Below, piece by piece: positions 40,893 to 50,399 of a DNA stretch of 64,000 nucleotides. The DNA is from Bacteroidota bacterium (GTDB lineage Bacteria; Bacteroidota; Bacteroidia; Bacteroidales; Dysgonomonadaceae). A program made the position numbers and the translations under genes. The notes under the pieces are model-generated. The model had not been told where the DNA came from and did no database searches. It was given only the letters and a program-made list of their open reading frames with translations. The stretch lies in assembly GCA_023388315.1 (NCBI GenBank), contig JAEWGM010000044.1, forward strand, positions 1 through 64,000. Reading direction: 5' to 3'. How positions within the stretch are numbered: position 1 is the first letter of the stretch; each line of letters starts with the position of its first letter.

Positions 40893-41213
40893 ATGAAAAG
40901 ATCCAGTTATTTATTGAGCATTTTGCTCGTGGGATTATTTTTTATCGCTTGTGACAAAAACGATGAACCAACTCCAAAATTGAATTTCTCTCCTGCTTCC
41001 ATTGAAGTAAAAGAAGAAGCCAGCGCCACTGTAAAAGTATCAGGCGGCACCACTCCTTACACTGTGAAAGAATCGGATAAAGAAATTGCTACGGCAACGG
41101 TGACCGACAGTGAAGTTAAAATTACCGGAGTAAAAGAAGGTAAAACCACCATTGAAGTTACAGATAAAAAAGGTGTAAAAGGCACGATTACCGTTACGGT
41201 TTTGAAAAAATAA
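40893..41213 (+). CDS. small lipoprotein with Ig-like (BIG2-type) domain
   Basis: The 106-residue protein starts MKRSSYLLSILLVGLFFIAC, lipidated at Cys20. The mature part is a single beta-sandwich with the pattern LNFSPASIEVKEEASATVKVSGGTTPYTVKESDKEIATATVTDSEVKITGVKEGKTTIEVTDKKG, like bacterial Ig-like domain 2 repeats. It is probably surface or periplasmic. It stands alone with a strong terminator behind it. The binding partner is unknown. Confidence 0.75.
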   Translation: MKRSSYLLSILLVGLFFIACDKNDEPTPKLNFSPASIEVKEEASATVKVSGGTTPYTVKESDKEIATATVTDSEVKITGVKEGKTTIEVTDKKGVKGTITVTVLKK

Positions 41214-41233
41214 ACAAACCGTATCCTCGTCTT

Positions 41234-41287
41234 AAAAACTATCGGTGTATTCATTGCAAGAATGAATATTTACCGATAGTTTTTTTG
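41234..41287 (+). terminator. intrinsic terminator of the Ig-like lipoprotein gene
   Basis: The stem AAAAACTATCGGT / ACCGATAGTTTTT has an inner second stem ATTCATT/AATGAAT, and the T run follows at 41280-41286. Confidence 0.9.
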
Positions 41288-41406
41288 ATTAGAGCCGGTT
41301 GTCGGCAAAACAAAAACCAAATCCCGTTCTGTTTGTTTAACATAAAATTGATGTAACCTTTTGTGGAATTTCCAATCAAAACGCATCTTAAAGATAAAAC
41401 CGAAAT

Positions 41407-44400
41407 ATGAAACAAGCAATCTCAATACTCATCGCCTTATTGTGCTTTGGCGCAATCTACGCGCAAAAAACATCGAAAATGAACTACGAACAAGAATGGA
41501 AAACCGTGCAGGAGTTTGAAAAAAAATCGCTTCCGAAATCCGCGGCGGAAGAGGTGGATAAGATTCTGCGTCGGGCAATTGCCGACAAAAACAGTCCGCA
41601 GGTAATAAAAGCCTTGATTCACCAAGGGAAATACGACTTAGCGATTGACACCGAGAACGATACGGTGATTTTCCGAAATCTTTCCGATATGTTGGCGAAA
41701 AGCCGCGATGTAGTGGAAAAATCGGTACTGCACTCGATGTTGGGCGAATTGTATTTGCAATATTATCAAAAAAATAGCTGGAAGGTTGATGAGCGGACCG
41801 CGATAAGCGGCTTTGTGCCGGACGATATGAAAGAGTGGTCCAAAAACAACTTTTTCGACAACGTGGTGGAACACCTCAACGCATCCATCGCTTCGCGAGC
41901 GGAACTCGAAAAAGCCCAGGTAGAATCCTTTGCCGCCGTGGTGGATTTGGGCAAAGATTCGCGTCGGTTTTATCCGTCGATGTACGACTTTTTGGTGCGT
42001 CGCGCCATCGAATTCTTCTCACAGGTGAGCGAAGATACCGATTTAAGTCGTTCGTTAGCGAAGAAAAATATCACGCAGCAGTCGTTATTCGCACCAATGG
42101 ATGAATTTGTAAAACTGAATTTCAATCCTCAACCCGAAGAGTACAACCTTTGGGTGTTGGAGACGTACAAAAAACTGCTTGTTTCGCTTTCCGAACGCAA
42201 GCTCAACACCTCGGTCGCTCTCACAGAGTTGAGCAAGATGGATTTTCTTGCAAAACTGTACCAATCCCGTAGAAAATACGCACTTCCAGCGCTTCAAACA
42301 ATCTTACGGCAGTGGGAAAGCGACCCTATAAGCGTGGAAATCGTAGACAAACTTGCCGATGCTTACGACCGTCAAATTTCGGAATATTCCGATAAGGATA
42401 GCACAAAACGAATAGAAAAAACGAAAGAATTGTATGACCTGTTGCGGAAAACAATTCAAACATTTCCTAAATACGAGCGGATTTCCGTTTTGGAAAACCG
42501 ATTGCTACGACTCACGCAATCCCATTTCCAAGTAGACGGAAACAATACTTTCGCCGCGAAAACGGAAAAAACACTTACAATTGAGTACAAAAACATTCAA
42601 TCGCTAAAAGCGAAACTTTACAAACTCGACTCATCGTTTCCTGCCATTTATCAAGAACATACCGGAAATAGACAAAAAACCGAGAAAAAAACGTTGGTGC
42701 GCGAAATTCAAATTCCGCTCGAAAAAAGAGAGCCGTATGAATCGGTAACAAACGAATTTGCGATAGATATTTCAGATTTCGGCGCTTATAAACTCGAATT
42801 CGAATCAAGTCCCGTGCGTGCGAAGCAGAATGAAAACATCGGCTTCTATTTTTCCGTTTCCGATTTGGCTGTTTTTAACCGTTTGTCGGCAAAGGATACT
42901 TACGAACTCTTTGTGATAAACCGCGTAACCGGCGAGCCGATGAAAAACGCGCGAGTGAAGATTTACAAACTTCCCGGAAGTTGGTATAACTCGACGCTTG
43001 TGCTCGAGAAAACCCTTTCTACAAACGATTTGGGCTTGGCGGTTTATAACAAAAACATCCCGAACAACAATGTCTTTTTTCAAGCCGTTGCTGGAAACGA
43101 CAGCGCTTCCACGCTCACACGGCTTCCGTGGGGTTATTCTTATCAAGACAACGAAGACCGAAAACAAACCACTGAAAGGGTAAATATTTTTATCGACAGA
43201 AGTTTGTATCGTCCTGGGCAAACCGTCTTTTTCAAAGCCATCGCTACAAGCACAAAGGAGGATAAATCGCAGGTTTTGGCGAATAAGTCTATCGAATTTA
43301 TTTTACGCGATGCCAATTCTCAGGAAGTTTCTAAACAGGCGTTGAAAACCAATGAGTTCGGTTCCGTTTCGGGCGAGTTTGTATTGCCGCAGGGGCTGCT
43401 TTCGGGAAATTTCAGCATCCAGAATGAAAACGGAAATATTGGTTTTCGTGTGGAAGAATACAAACGTCCTACCTTCGAAATTTCGTTCGATAAAATTGAA
43501 AAAACCTATAAATTCGGTGAAGTAATAACATTGACCGGTAAAGCCGAAAGTTATTCTGGCATTAAGTTGCAGAACGCGAACGTAAATTATCGTATTACCC
43601 GCCAACAACCGTGGTGGTGGCGTTGGAGCACTTCGCCCGAACATTTTGCCGAAGGCGTTGCCACAACGGATGAAAATGGCAAGTTTGCTATTTCGTTCAC
43701 GCCACAGAAATCCGATGAAGGAAATTCCATCCGTTCTGTTTATACTTTTAATGTTGAAGCAACGGTTACCGATGTAAATGGTGAAACACAAACCGGAAAT
43801 TATTCCGTTACGGTAGGCGATGTTTCTATGGTGTTGAATATAGAAATCCCCTACAAACTTGAAAAAACATCGGAGGATAAAATTGTTATTTCCGCCAAAA
43901 ATCTTGATGAAAACGAGATAAAAGCATCGGGAACGTATCAGGTTTTCTCGCTGCACGAAAACGATTCCATTAATCAACAAGTTTTACAAGGCAGTTTCGA
44001 AACAGGCGAACAAATCGACTTGAAATCGAAACTAAAAGCATTGCCATCGGGGGAATATCGGGTGAAATTGCAGTCGAAAGACGATAGAGGAAATGACATC
44101 ACGGCAGAAAAAGATTTTATTTTGTTTGCTTATTCCGATAAACGTCCGCCGATAAAAACCAACGAGTGGTTTGTGGTAAAAAACAACACGTTTTCAGCAA
44201 ACAAACCCGCCGAAATTATCCTTGGCGCAACCGATAATATAAACGTACTCTACGAACTTTGGCAAGAAGACCGCTTGTTGGAACGGAAATGGTTGAAAAT
44301 AAACAACGAAAACCGTTTGTTTACCATCCCTTACAAAACAGAATATAAAACCGATGCCACACTGATGCTGACGTATGTGAAAGACGAGAAACTCTACAAT

Positions 44401-47289
44401 CATTCAGAGGCGCTGATTCTCGAAAAAGAAAAAACAAATTTAGAAGTGAAATTGGATGTTTTTCGCGATAAAATTCGTCCCGGCAGCAACGAAGAGTGGC
44501 GCATATCGGTGAAAGACGCCAAAGGAAATCCCACTTTGGCAGAAGTGCTTGCGGGAATGTACGACTTTTCGCTCGACCAAATTTATCCATCGCAACAATG
44601 GACGCTGTCCTTGCCAGGATATTTTAATTATAAAACAGCGTCCGCGTTGCAAAACGATAAATCTTTTTACCTGAATCGAATGGTCGGCCATATTTCGTTG
44701 CCGATGAAAAACGTTACAGCATTTGATTTTGATCGATTGAATTGGTTCGACTTCTCGTTATATTATTATGGAGCGATGATGATGCGGAGCGCCAAAGTTG
44801 CAAGTGTGGTAAATGAAAGCTTTTATGTTGCTGAAGAAGAAATAGAAATTACCCGAAGAGACCCCAATGCGCCACCACCGCCAAGTGCTTCTATATCAGA
44901 CACAGACGATGAATATATTGTTGCTCAAGATTTAAGCGGCGAAGTAAAGCCTGCCGCCGTAGAAATCCGCCGCAGTTTCAATGAAACCGCCTTTTTCTTC
45001 CCGCAATTGCGCACCAACGATAAAGGCGAAACACAAATCACCTTCACTGTTCCCGAAAGCAATACCAAATGGCGTTTCCGTGTGCTGGCGCACGATAAAA
45101 ATCTGAACACGGGCAATGCCGAAGCGTTTGCTGTTTCGCAAAAAGAGCTGATGATTACGCCCAATATGCCGCGATTCCTTCGCCATGGCGACCGAACAAC
45201 AATTTCGACCAAAATATCCAATTTGTCGGACAACGCGGTGAACGGAAACGTGAAATTGGAATTTATCAATCCGGTTACCGATGAGGTTATGAGCACCATT
45301 TCGGTGGAAAATCAATCGCAACCGTTTGCCTTGGCAATAGGCGCGTCGGCGGATGCCGCGTGGACGTTCAATGTTCCCAACGATATCGATATTATCGGCG
45401 TGCGGATTGTCGCGCAAAGCGAGTCGTTTAGCGATGGCGAACAGCACGCGCTGGCGGTTTTGCCGAATCGAATGCTTGTTACCGAAACCTTGCGTATGGA
45501 CGTGAACGGAACGCAGAGCAAAGAGTTTTCGATGGACAGATTGACCAATAAATCGTCCGGCACCATCGAAGATTACCGCCTGACGCTCGAATTTACATCC
45601 AATCCCGCTTGGTACGCCATGCAGGCGCTTCCCGTTCTGAGCAATCCCGAAAGCGATAACGCCGTTTCGTGGTTCGCTTCGTATTACGCCAACACGCTTG
45701 GGCTACACATTTCAAAGGCTTATCCAAAAGTTTCGACAATGATTGATGCGTGGAAAAAACAGGGTGGAAATTCCGAAACGTTGTTGTCGAATCTCGAAAA
45801 AAATCAGGAACTTAAAAACGTGCTGCTCGAAGAAACGCCGTGGGTGCTGGAAGTGAAAAACGAATCGGAACAGAAGCAGAAATTGGCGCTTTTGTTCGAT
45901 TTAAATCGCGGCCAGAATCTCACCGGTCAAGCCATTGATAAACTCAAGGAGTTGCAAGCCACGCAAGGTGGATGGAGTTGGTTTAAAGGATTTTATCCGA
46001 GCCGAAGCATCACGCAGTATATTCTTTACGGATTCAATCAGCTGAAAGAGCTGAAAGCCGTGGAGTTTTCGGATGACATCCGCGCTTTGCTGCAACCCGC
46101 CGTTTATTACGCCGATGGCGAAGCGTTGCGCAATTTCGAACAATTGAAAAAGTACAACAAAGATTGGCGGAAAATTCAATCCATTTCCACTTCCGACCTC
46201 GAATATCTGTATGTTCGTTCCTCCTATTCTCAATATCCGCTCAACAAAAGCGAGCAGGAAATGGTGGATTTTTACACATCGGTTGTGGAGAAAAACTGGA
46301 CAAAATTCGGCTTGTACGAGCGTTCGCTTATCGCCATTCTGATGCAGAAAAACGGAAAACAAACCGTCACGCAGGATATTTTGAAATCGTATCGCGAGCA
46401 CGCCACTGTTTCTGACGAGATGGGAATGTTTTGGGCAAACAACCGCGCACACGTCTTTATGTCGCAATCGGCGGTATCGGTGCATACGTTCATCATGGAC
46501 GCGTTTCGCGCGAACGGCGCAAAATCCGATGAAATGGACAACCTGAAACGCTGGTTATTGAAACAGAAACAAACGCAAATGTGGGAATCTACGCACGCCA
46601 CAATGGATGCGGTTTACGCGCTGTTAAGTACCGGAAGCGATTGGTTCTCGGGTGAGAACAAATCGGTTGTAACCGTTGGAAATAAGGTGATTGAGCCGCA
46701 GAAACAGGAGCTCGGTACGGAATATTTCAAAGAATCGTGGCAGAAAACGGAAATCAATCCGCAAATGGGACGGGTAAAAATCGAGAACCGTGGTAACGCA
46801 CCCGCTTGGGGCGCACTCTATTGGCAGTATTACGAAGATTTGGACAAGATTTCGAAAACCGACGCCTCGCTCGATGTGGAGAAACTGCTTTTCGTGGAAA
46901 AAACCGATGCTTCGGGAACAAAACTCATCCCGATTACCGAAAACAACCCGCTGAAAGTGGGCGATAAAGTGATTGTTCGGCTTACCGTTCGTGCCGACAG
47001 AGATTTGGAATTCGTACATCTGAAAGATATGCGCGCCGCCGCGTTCGAACCGCTTGAGCAGCTTTCGGGCGTGAAATGGCAAGGCGGAACCATCTATTAT
47101 CAAACTTCGCGCGACGCGTCCACCAATTTCTATTTCGACACGCTTCCGCGCGGAACGTACGTGTTCGAATACGGCGTTTTTATTACCCGATCGGGCGATT
47201 ATTCCAACGGAATTACCACCATCCAGTGTATGTACGCGCCGGAATTTATGTCGCACACGGCGGGAGTGAGAATTAATGTTAAAGATTGA
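41407..47289 (+). CDS. alpha-2-macroglobulin family protein without thioester motif
   Basis: This very large (1,960-residue) exported protein has a signal peptide (MKQAISILIALLCFGAIYAQ), then a helical N-terminal region not found in enterobacterial homologues. The macroglobulin core follows: MG2-like strand near residue 590 (VNIFIDRSLYRPGQTVFFKAIA), the A2M domain near 1190-1300 (FFPQLRTNDKGETQITFTVPESNTKWRFRVLAHD) and an alpha-toroid (TED-like) region from about 1400 (GQAIDKLKELQATQGGWSWFKG...ITQYILYGFNQL). Where thioester proteins have CxEQ, this one reads NPESDNAVSWFASYYAN, so it cannot form a thioester. It probably traps or blocks proteases in the periplasm or at the surface. The partner penicillin-binding protein 1C is not nearby. 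Confidence 0.92.
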   Translation: MKQAISILIALLCFGAIYAQKTSKMNYEQEWKTVQEFEKKSLPKSAAEEVDKILRRAIADKNSPQVIKALIHQGKYDLAIDTENDTVIFRNLSDMLAKSRDVVEKSVLHSMLGELYLQYYQKNSWKVDERTAISGFVPDDMKEWSKNNFFDNVVEHLNASIASRAELEKAQVESFAAVVDLGKDSRRFYPSMYDFLVRRAIEFFSQVSEDTDLSRSLAKKNITQQSLFAPMDEFVKLNFNPQPEEYNLWVLETYKKLLVSLSERKLNTSVALTELSKMDFLAKLYQSRRKYALPALQTILRQWESDPISVEIVDKLADAYDRQISEYSDKDSTKRIEKTKELYDLLRKTIQTFPKYERISVLENRLLRLTQSHFQVDGNNTFAAKTEKTLTIEYKNIQSLKAKLYKLDSSFPAIYQEHTGNRQKTEKKTLVREIQIPLEKREPYESVTNEFAIDISDFGAYKLEFESSPVRAKQNENIGFYFSVSDLAVFNRLSAKDTYELFVINRVTGEPMKNARVKIYKLPGSWYNSTLVLEKTLSTNDLGLAVYNKNIPNNNVFFQAVAGNDSASTLTRLPWGYSYQDNEDRKQTTERVNIFIDRSLYRPGQTVFFKAIATSTKEDKSQVLANKSIEFILRDANSQEVSKQALKTNEFGSVSGEFVLPQGLLSGNFSIQNENGNIGFRVEEYKRPTFEISFDKIEKTYKFGEVITLTGKAESYSGIKLQNANVNYRITRQQPWWWRWSTSPEHFAEGVATTDENGKFAISFTPQKSDEGNSIRSVYTFNVEATVTDVNGETQTGNYSVTVGDVSMVLNIEIPYKLEKTSEDKIVISAKNLDENEIKASGTYQVFSLHENDSINQQVLQGSFETGEQIDLKSKLKALPSGEYRVKLQSKDDRGNDITAEKDFILFAYSDKRPPIKTNEWFVVKNNTFSANKPAEIILGATDNINVLYELWQEDRLLERKWLKINNENRLFTIPYKTEYKTDATLMLTYVKDEKLYNHSEALILEKEKTNLEVKLDVFRDKIRPGSNEEWRISVKDAKGNPTLAEVLAGMYDFSLDQIYPSQQWTLSLPGYFNYKTASALQNDKSFYLNRMVGHISLPMKNVTAFDFDRLNWFDFSLYYYGAMMMRSAKVASVVNESFYVAEEEIEITRRDPNAPPPPSASISDTDDEYIVAQDLSGEVKPAAVEIRRSFNETAFFFPQLRTNDKGETQITFTVPESNTKWRFRVLAHDKNLNTGNAEAFAVSQKELMITPNMPRFLRHGDRTTISTKISNLSDNAVNGNVKLEFINPVTDEVMSTISVENQSQPFALAIGASADAAWTFNVPNDIDIIGVRIVAQSESFSDGEQHALAVLPNRMLVTETLRMDVNGTQSKEFSMDRLTNKSSGTIEDYRLTLEFTSNPAWYAMQALPVLSNPESDNAVSWFASYYANTLGLHISKAYPKVSTMIDAWKKQGGNSETLLSNLEKNQELKNVLLEETPWVLEVKNESEQKQKLALLFDLNRGQNLTGQAIDKLKELQATQGGWSWFKGFYPSRSITQYILYGFNQLKELKAVEFSDDIRALLQPAVYYADGEALRNFEQLKKYNKDWRKIQSISTSDLEYLYVRSSYSQYPLNKSEQEMVDFYTSVVEKNWTKFGLYERSLIAILMQKNGKQTVTQDILKSYREHATVSDEMGMFWANNRAHVFMSQSAVSVHTFIMDAFRANGAKSDEMDNLKRWLLKQKQTQMWESTHATMDAVYALLSTGSDWFSGENKSVVTVGNKVIEPQKQELGTEYFKESWQKTEINPQMGRVKIENRGNAPAWGALYWQYYEDLDKISKTDASLDVEKLLFVEKTDASGTKLIPITENNPLKVGDKVIVRLTVRADRDLEFVHLKDMRAAAFEPLEQLSGVKWQGGTIYYQTSRDASTNFYFDTLPRGTYVFEYGVFITRSGDYSNGITTIQCMYAPEFMSHTAGVRINVKD

Positions 47290-47309
47290 GCGCAATTAAA
47301 CTAAATGAT

Positions 47310-47317
47310 TAATTTTG
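47310..47317 (+). promoter_or_regulatory. -7 promoter box of the VapC-type toxin-antitoxin pair
   Basis: TAATTTTG matches TAnnTTTG and lies 31 bases before the antitoxin ATG. An AAAGGAGGA ribosome-binding site (47337-47345) follows, unusual in a phylum where such sites are rare. Confidence 0.6.
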
Positions 47318-47347
47318 CGTCTGAAAACGATAGAGAAAGGAGGAAGA

Positions 47348-47584
47348 ATGAACGCGATAAAATTACAAGCGGAATCTTATTATAAAAATCTTCGAGATTT
47401 AAGTCCGGAAATAAAAATGGAACTTATTTCGCGCCTTTCCGCATCCATAAAGGATAAACCGAAAACGAACGAAAAAACGGTGGATAAATTATTTGGTTCA
47501 TTTATATCGGATAATACCGCCGAAGAAATTATTGAAGAAATAAAGAGAGACAGGACTATCAATAAAGAGCGTATTGAGTTATGA
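47348..47584 (+). CDS. antitoxin partner of the VapC-like toxin
   Basis: The protein is 78 residues from ATG 47348 (MNAIKLQAESYYKNLRDLSPEIKMELISRLSASI); a frame extension to 47315 overlaps the promoter and is rejected. It is helical and charged with no obvious DNA-binding motif and ends ...EEIIEEIKRDRTINKERIEL. The stop overlaps the toxin start (ATGA), so the two are translationally coupled. A strong ribosome-binding sequence AAAGGAGG stands 3 to 11 bases before the ATG, which may ensure antitoxin excess. It is assigned by position. Confidence 0.75.
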   Translation: MNAIKLQAESYYKNLRDLSPEIKMELISRLSASIKDKPKTNEKTVDKLFGSFISDNTAEEIIEEIKRDRTINKERIEL

Positions 47585-47982
47585 CACAATATCTTCTCGA
47601 TACAAATATTTGTATTTATTACTTGAAAGGCTTGTATCAACTGAACGAAAAAATAAAAACGGTTGGAATTGAAAATTGTTTTATTTCTGAGATAACGCTT
47701 GCCGAGTTAAAATATGGAGTGGAAAAAAGCCAACACATCGAAAAGAACAGGAAAAGGATAAATGAATTTTCTCAGATATTTGATGTAGTACCCATTTTTT
47801 CAGCGTTAGACTTTTTCGCCAAAGAAAAAGCGCGATTAAAAAAGATTGGACGAATAATTGAAGACTTTGACTTATTGATTGGTGCAACGGCGGTAGAGAA
47901 TGAACTCGTGTTAGTAACTCGAAACGTATCGGATTTTGAAAGAATCACCAACATCAAAATCGAAGATTGGACAAAACAATAA
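47581..47982 (+). CDS. VapC-type PIN-domain toxin
   Basis: In this 133-residue PIN-domain ribonuclease the four expected acidic residues are present: Asp7 (LLDTNICIYY), Glu42 (LAELKYG), Asp97 (EDFDLLIGATA) and Asp118 (TRNVSDFERI). VapC toxins cut specific tRNAs or rRNA in the cytoplasm and are neutralised by the gene product just upstream. The start overlaps the antitoxin stop by 4 bases. It is complete and probably functional; the target cannot be predicted from sequence. Confidence 0.88.
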   Translation: MTQYLLDTNICIYYLKGLYQLNEKIKTVGIENCFISEITLAELKYGVEKSQHIEKNRKRINEFSQIFDVVPIFSALDFFAKEKARLKKIGRIIEDFDLLIGATAVENELVLVTRNVSDFERITNIKIEDWTKQ

Positions 47983-48013
47983 TAAACAACAAACCATATA
48001 CAAAATACAAAAA

Positions 48014-48400
48014 ATGAAAAAGTTAAGTTTTATTTTACTCTTTAGCGTTTTATTGAGTGGCGTTGCTTTCGCTCAAGCAAAACCTGAAGCCAAGTTCATA
48101 AAAAAAGAACACAATTTTGGAACCATTAAAGAAGAAATAGGCGCGGTAACCACGCAGTTTGAATTTACCAACACGGGAAAGAGTCCGCTTATTATACAGC
48201 GCGTTTCGGCATCGTGTGGCTGCACCACGCCAAGCTATACGCGCGAACCAATTTTGCCCGGCAAAAAGGGCAAGATTGATGTGAGGTATTCAACCATTGC
48301 GCGTCCCGGGAACTTCCATAAAACCATCACGGTTTACACGAATGTGCCCGATACGGTGTATGTGTTATCCATAAAAGGAAATGTGACGCCCAAAAGATAA
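48014..48400 (+). CDS. DUF1573 domain exported protein
   Basis: The 128-residue protein has a signal peptide (MKKLSFILLFSVLLSGVAFAQ) and a single DUF1573 domain: AKFIKKEHNFGTIKEEIGAVTTQFEFTNTGKSPLIIQRVSASCGCTTPSYTREPILPGKKGKIDVRYS. The SCGCTTP motif is diagnostic. The domain is an Ig-like sandwich common in Bacteroidetes periplasmic proteins, with no firm role. ATG 48014 is chosen because it begins the signal peptide; a longer frame from 47936 would overlap the toxin gene. Confidence 0.9.
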   Translation: MKKLSFILLFSVLLSGVAFAQAKPEAKFIKKEHNFGTIKEEIGAVTTQFEFTNTGKSPLIIQRVSASCGCTTPSYTREPILPGKKGKIDVRYSTIARPGNFHKTITVYTNVPDTVYVLSIKGNVTPKR

Positions 48401-48427
48401 TTCAGCCATTTTTGGTTGTAATAACAG

Positions 48428-48472
48428 ACCGGATAGAGTATCTTTGTAGAAAGATATTTTATCCGGTTTTTT
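48428..48472 (+). terminator. terminator of the DUF1573 gene that contains a promoter box
   Basis: The long stem ACCGGATA / TATCCGGT has an inner perfect stem TATCTTT-gtag-AAAGATA, and TTTTTTATT follows. The left inner arm reads TATCTTTG (48439-48446), a full -7 promoter box for meaB, so one element may both end one transcript and start the next. Confidence 0.75.
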
Positions 48473-48487
48473 ATTAAGAAATCAATT

Positions 48488-49582
48488 ATGCACCATCCCG
48501 AAAACGATCCGAAATACACAGGACTAGTTGTAAACAAAGGCGTTAGCCAACCTCCGAGTGTGAATCCGTATTTAAAAAAGCGACAACGCTCGCTGTATTC
48601 TGTCGATGAGTTTGCCGATGGCATTTTATCGGGAAACATTACTGTGCTTAGCCAAGCGGTTACGTTAGTGGAAAGCTCAAAGCCTGAGCATCAGGAAGTG
48701 GCGCAAGCTATTATCGAAAAATGCCTGCCTTATGCCGGGAAATCGTTAAGGGTGGGAATCACCGGTGTTCCCGGCGCGGGAAAAAGCACATCCATTGACT
48801 CGTTTGGGATGTATTTGCTCAGTAGAGGACACAAATTGGCTGTGCTTGCCATTGACCCATCGAGTGAACGTTCAAAAGGCAGCATTTTGGGCGATAAAAC
48901 CCGCATGGAAAAACTCTCATTAGAGAAAAACGCGTTTATTCGTCCTTCGCCTTCGGAGGGATCGCTGGGTGGAGTGGCGCGCAAAACACGTGAAACCATT
49001 ATTTTGTGCGAAGCGGCCGGCTTCGATTATGTATTTGTGGAAACTGTTGGGGTGGGGCAGTCGGAAACCGCCGTACATTCTATGGTGGATTTCTTTCTGC
49101 TCATTCAACTTGCCGGTACCGGCGATGAATTGCAGGGAATCAAGCGGGGTATTATGGAAATGGCCGATGGCATTGTCATTAACAAAGCCGATGGCGACAA
49201 CATTGAAAAAGCCAAAATGGCGCAACGGCATTTCGCCAACGCGCTGCATTTGTTCCCGCTTCCCGACTCGGGGTGGACACCCGAAGTATTGACTTACTCG
49301 GGATACTACAACTTGGGCATTGCCGAAGTATGGGATATGGTGCACAGATATGTGGACTTTGTAAAACAAAACGGATTTTTCGACCAAAAACGAAACGAGC
49401 AATCCAAATATTGGATGTACGAATCCATCAACGAGCGCTTGCGCAACGATTTTTACCAAAACGCGGAAATCGAGAAATTGATGCCACGTCTTGAGGCTGA
49501 GGTGCTTTCAGCGAAAAAAAGTTCGTTTGTGGCGGCAAAAGAAGCATTGGATCGATATTATGAGAAGACTATTAGACATTAG
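48488..49582 (+). CDS. meaB: methylmalonyl-CoA mutase-associated GTPase MeaB
   Basis: MeaB is the G3E-type GTPase that protects and reloads the adenosylcobalamin enzyme methylmalonyl-CoA mutase. The 364-residue protein has Walker A GVPGAGKST (residues 93-101), IDPSSERSKGSILGDKTRM, ETVGVGQSE and NKADGDN. Bacteroidales use methylmalonyl-CoA mutase in the succinate-propionate pathway. The mutase genes are not in this window. The gene starts 17 bases after a hairpin that is both terminator-like and carries a TATCTTTG box. Confidence 0.95.
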   Translation: MHHPENDPKYTGLVVNKGVSQPPSVNPYLKKRQRSLYSVDEFADGILSGNITVLSQAVTLVESSKPEHQEVAQAIIEKCLPYAGKSLRVGITGVPGAGKSTSIDSFGMYLLSRGHKLAVLAIDPSSERSKGSILGDKTRMEKLSLEKNAFIRPSPSEGSLGGVARKTRETIILCEAAGFDYVFVETVGVGQSETAVHSMVDFFLLIQLAGTGDELQGIKRGIMEMADGIVINKADGDNIEKAKMAQRHFANALHLFPLPDSGWTPEVLTYSGYYNLGIAEVWDMVHRYVDFVKQNGFFDQKRNEQSKYWMYESINERLRNDFYQNAEIEKLMPRLEAEVLSAKKSSFVAAKEALDRYYEKTIRH

Positions 49583-49618
49583 ACTGTTGGATTTCAGACT
49601 TAAACCCTTAAAATAAAA

Positions 49619-49653
49619 ACGGGGAATGAAAATTAACTTCATTTCCCCGTCTT
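49619..49653. terminator. bidirectional terminator between meaB and yebC
   Basis: The stem ACGGGGAATGAA / TTCATTTCCCCGT has a 7-base loop, with AAAA on the left and T-rich sequence on the right. A simple tract (ATTAGACATTAGAC, and CCCAACGCTCAACGCTC at 49661-49677) lies on both sides. Confidence 0.85.
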
Positions 49654-49686
49654 GGCTCATTGCCCAACGCTCAACGCTCTCCGCCC

Positions 49687-50397
49687 TTACTCCATATTGT
49701 GAAACACGTTTTGAACGTCTTCGTCTTCTTCAAATTTTTCGAGCAATTTTTCAATTTGTTCGCGTTGCTCATCGGTGAGCGATTTGGTGTCGAGCGGTAT
49801 GCGTTCAAACTCGGCAGAATGGATTTCGAATCCGTTTTCTTCCAAATACGATTGAATTTCGGCGTACGATTTAAACTCGCCGTAGAGCACAATGTCTTCA
49901 TCTTCCACTTCCACTTCATCCACGCCGTAATCAATCAATTCCAGTTCCAAATCTTCCAAAGAAACGCCTTCTTTGGGCGCGATTTTAAATACGCACTTGT
50001 GGTCGAAAAGAAACTCCAAGCTTCCCGATGTGCCCAACGACCCGCCGTGTTTGTTAAAATAGCTGCGCACGTTTGCCACGGTACGCGTGGTGTTGTCGGT
50101 AGCGGTTTCAACCACAATGGCCACGCCAAAGGGGCCATAGCCTTCGTACACCATTTCTTTGTAATCGGTGAAATCTTTTTCAGTGGCTTTTTTAATGGCG
50201 CGCTCCACGTTGTCTTTGGGCATATTTTCTTTCTTGGCTTGCTGAATGAGCACGCGCAAACGCGGATTGGTGTCAGGATCGGGACCGCCCGATTTTGCGG
50301 CAATGGTAATTTCCTTTCCCAATTTTGTAAAAACGCGGGCCATATTGCCCCAGCGTTTCAATTTTCTTGCTTTTCTGTATTCAAATGCTCTTCCCAT
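49687..50397 (-). CDS. YebC/PmpR family protein
   Basis: This 236-residue protein is of the YebC family, described as transcriptional regulators and, more recently, as factors that relieve ribosome stalling at proline-rich stretches. ATG 50397 (MGRAFEYRKARKLKRWGNMARVFTKLGKEITIAAKSGG) is the family start; a longer frame to 50469 runs into a repeat tract. Conserved segments are NPRLRVLIQQAKKENMPKDNVERAIKKA, YEGYGPFGVAIVVETATDNTTRTVANVRSYFNKHGGSLG and the acidic C-terminal lobe. It is a single gene between the bidirectional terminator and pheT. Confidence 0.92.
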   Translation of the reverse strand: MGRAFEYRKARKLKRWGNMARVFTKLGKEITIAAKSGGPDPDTNPRLRVLIQQAKKENMPKDNVERAIKKATEKDFTDYKEMVYEGYGPFGVAIVVETATDNTTRTVANVRSYFNKHGGSLGTSGSLEFLFDHKCVFKIAPKEGVSLEDLELELIDYGVDEVEVEDEDIVLYGEFKSYAEIQSYLEENGFEIHSAEFERIPLDTKSLTDEQREQIEKLLEKFEEDEDVQNVFHNME

Positions 50398-50399
50398 AA

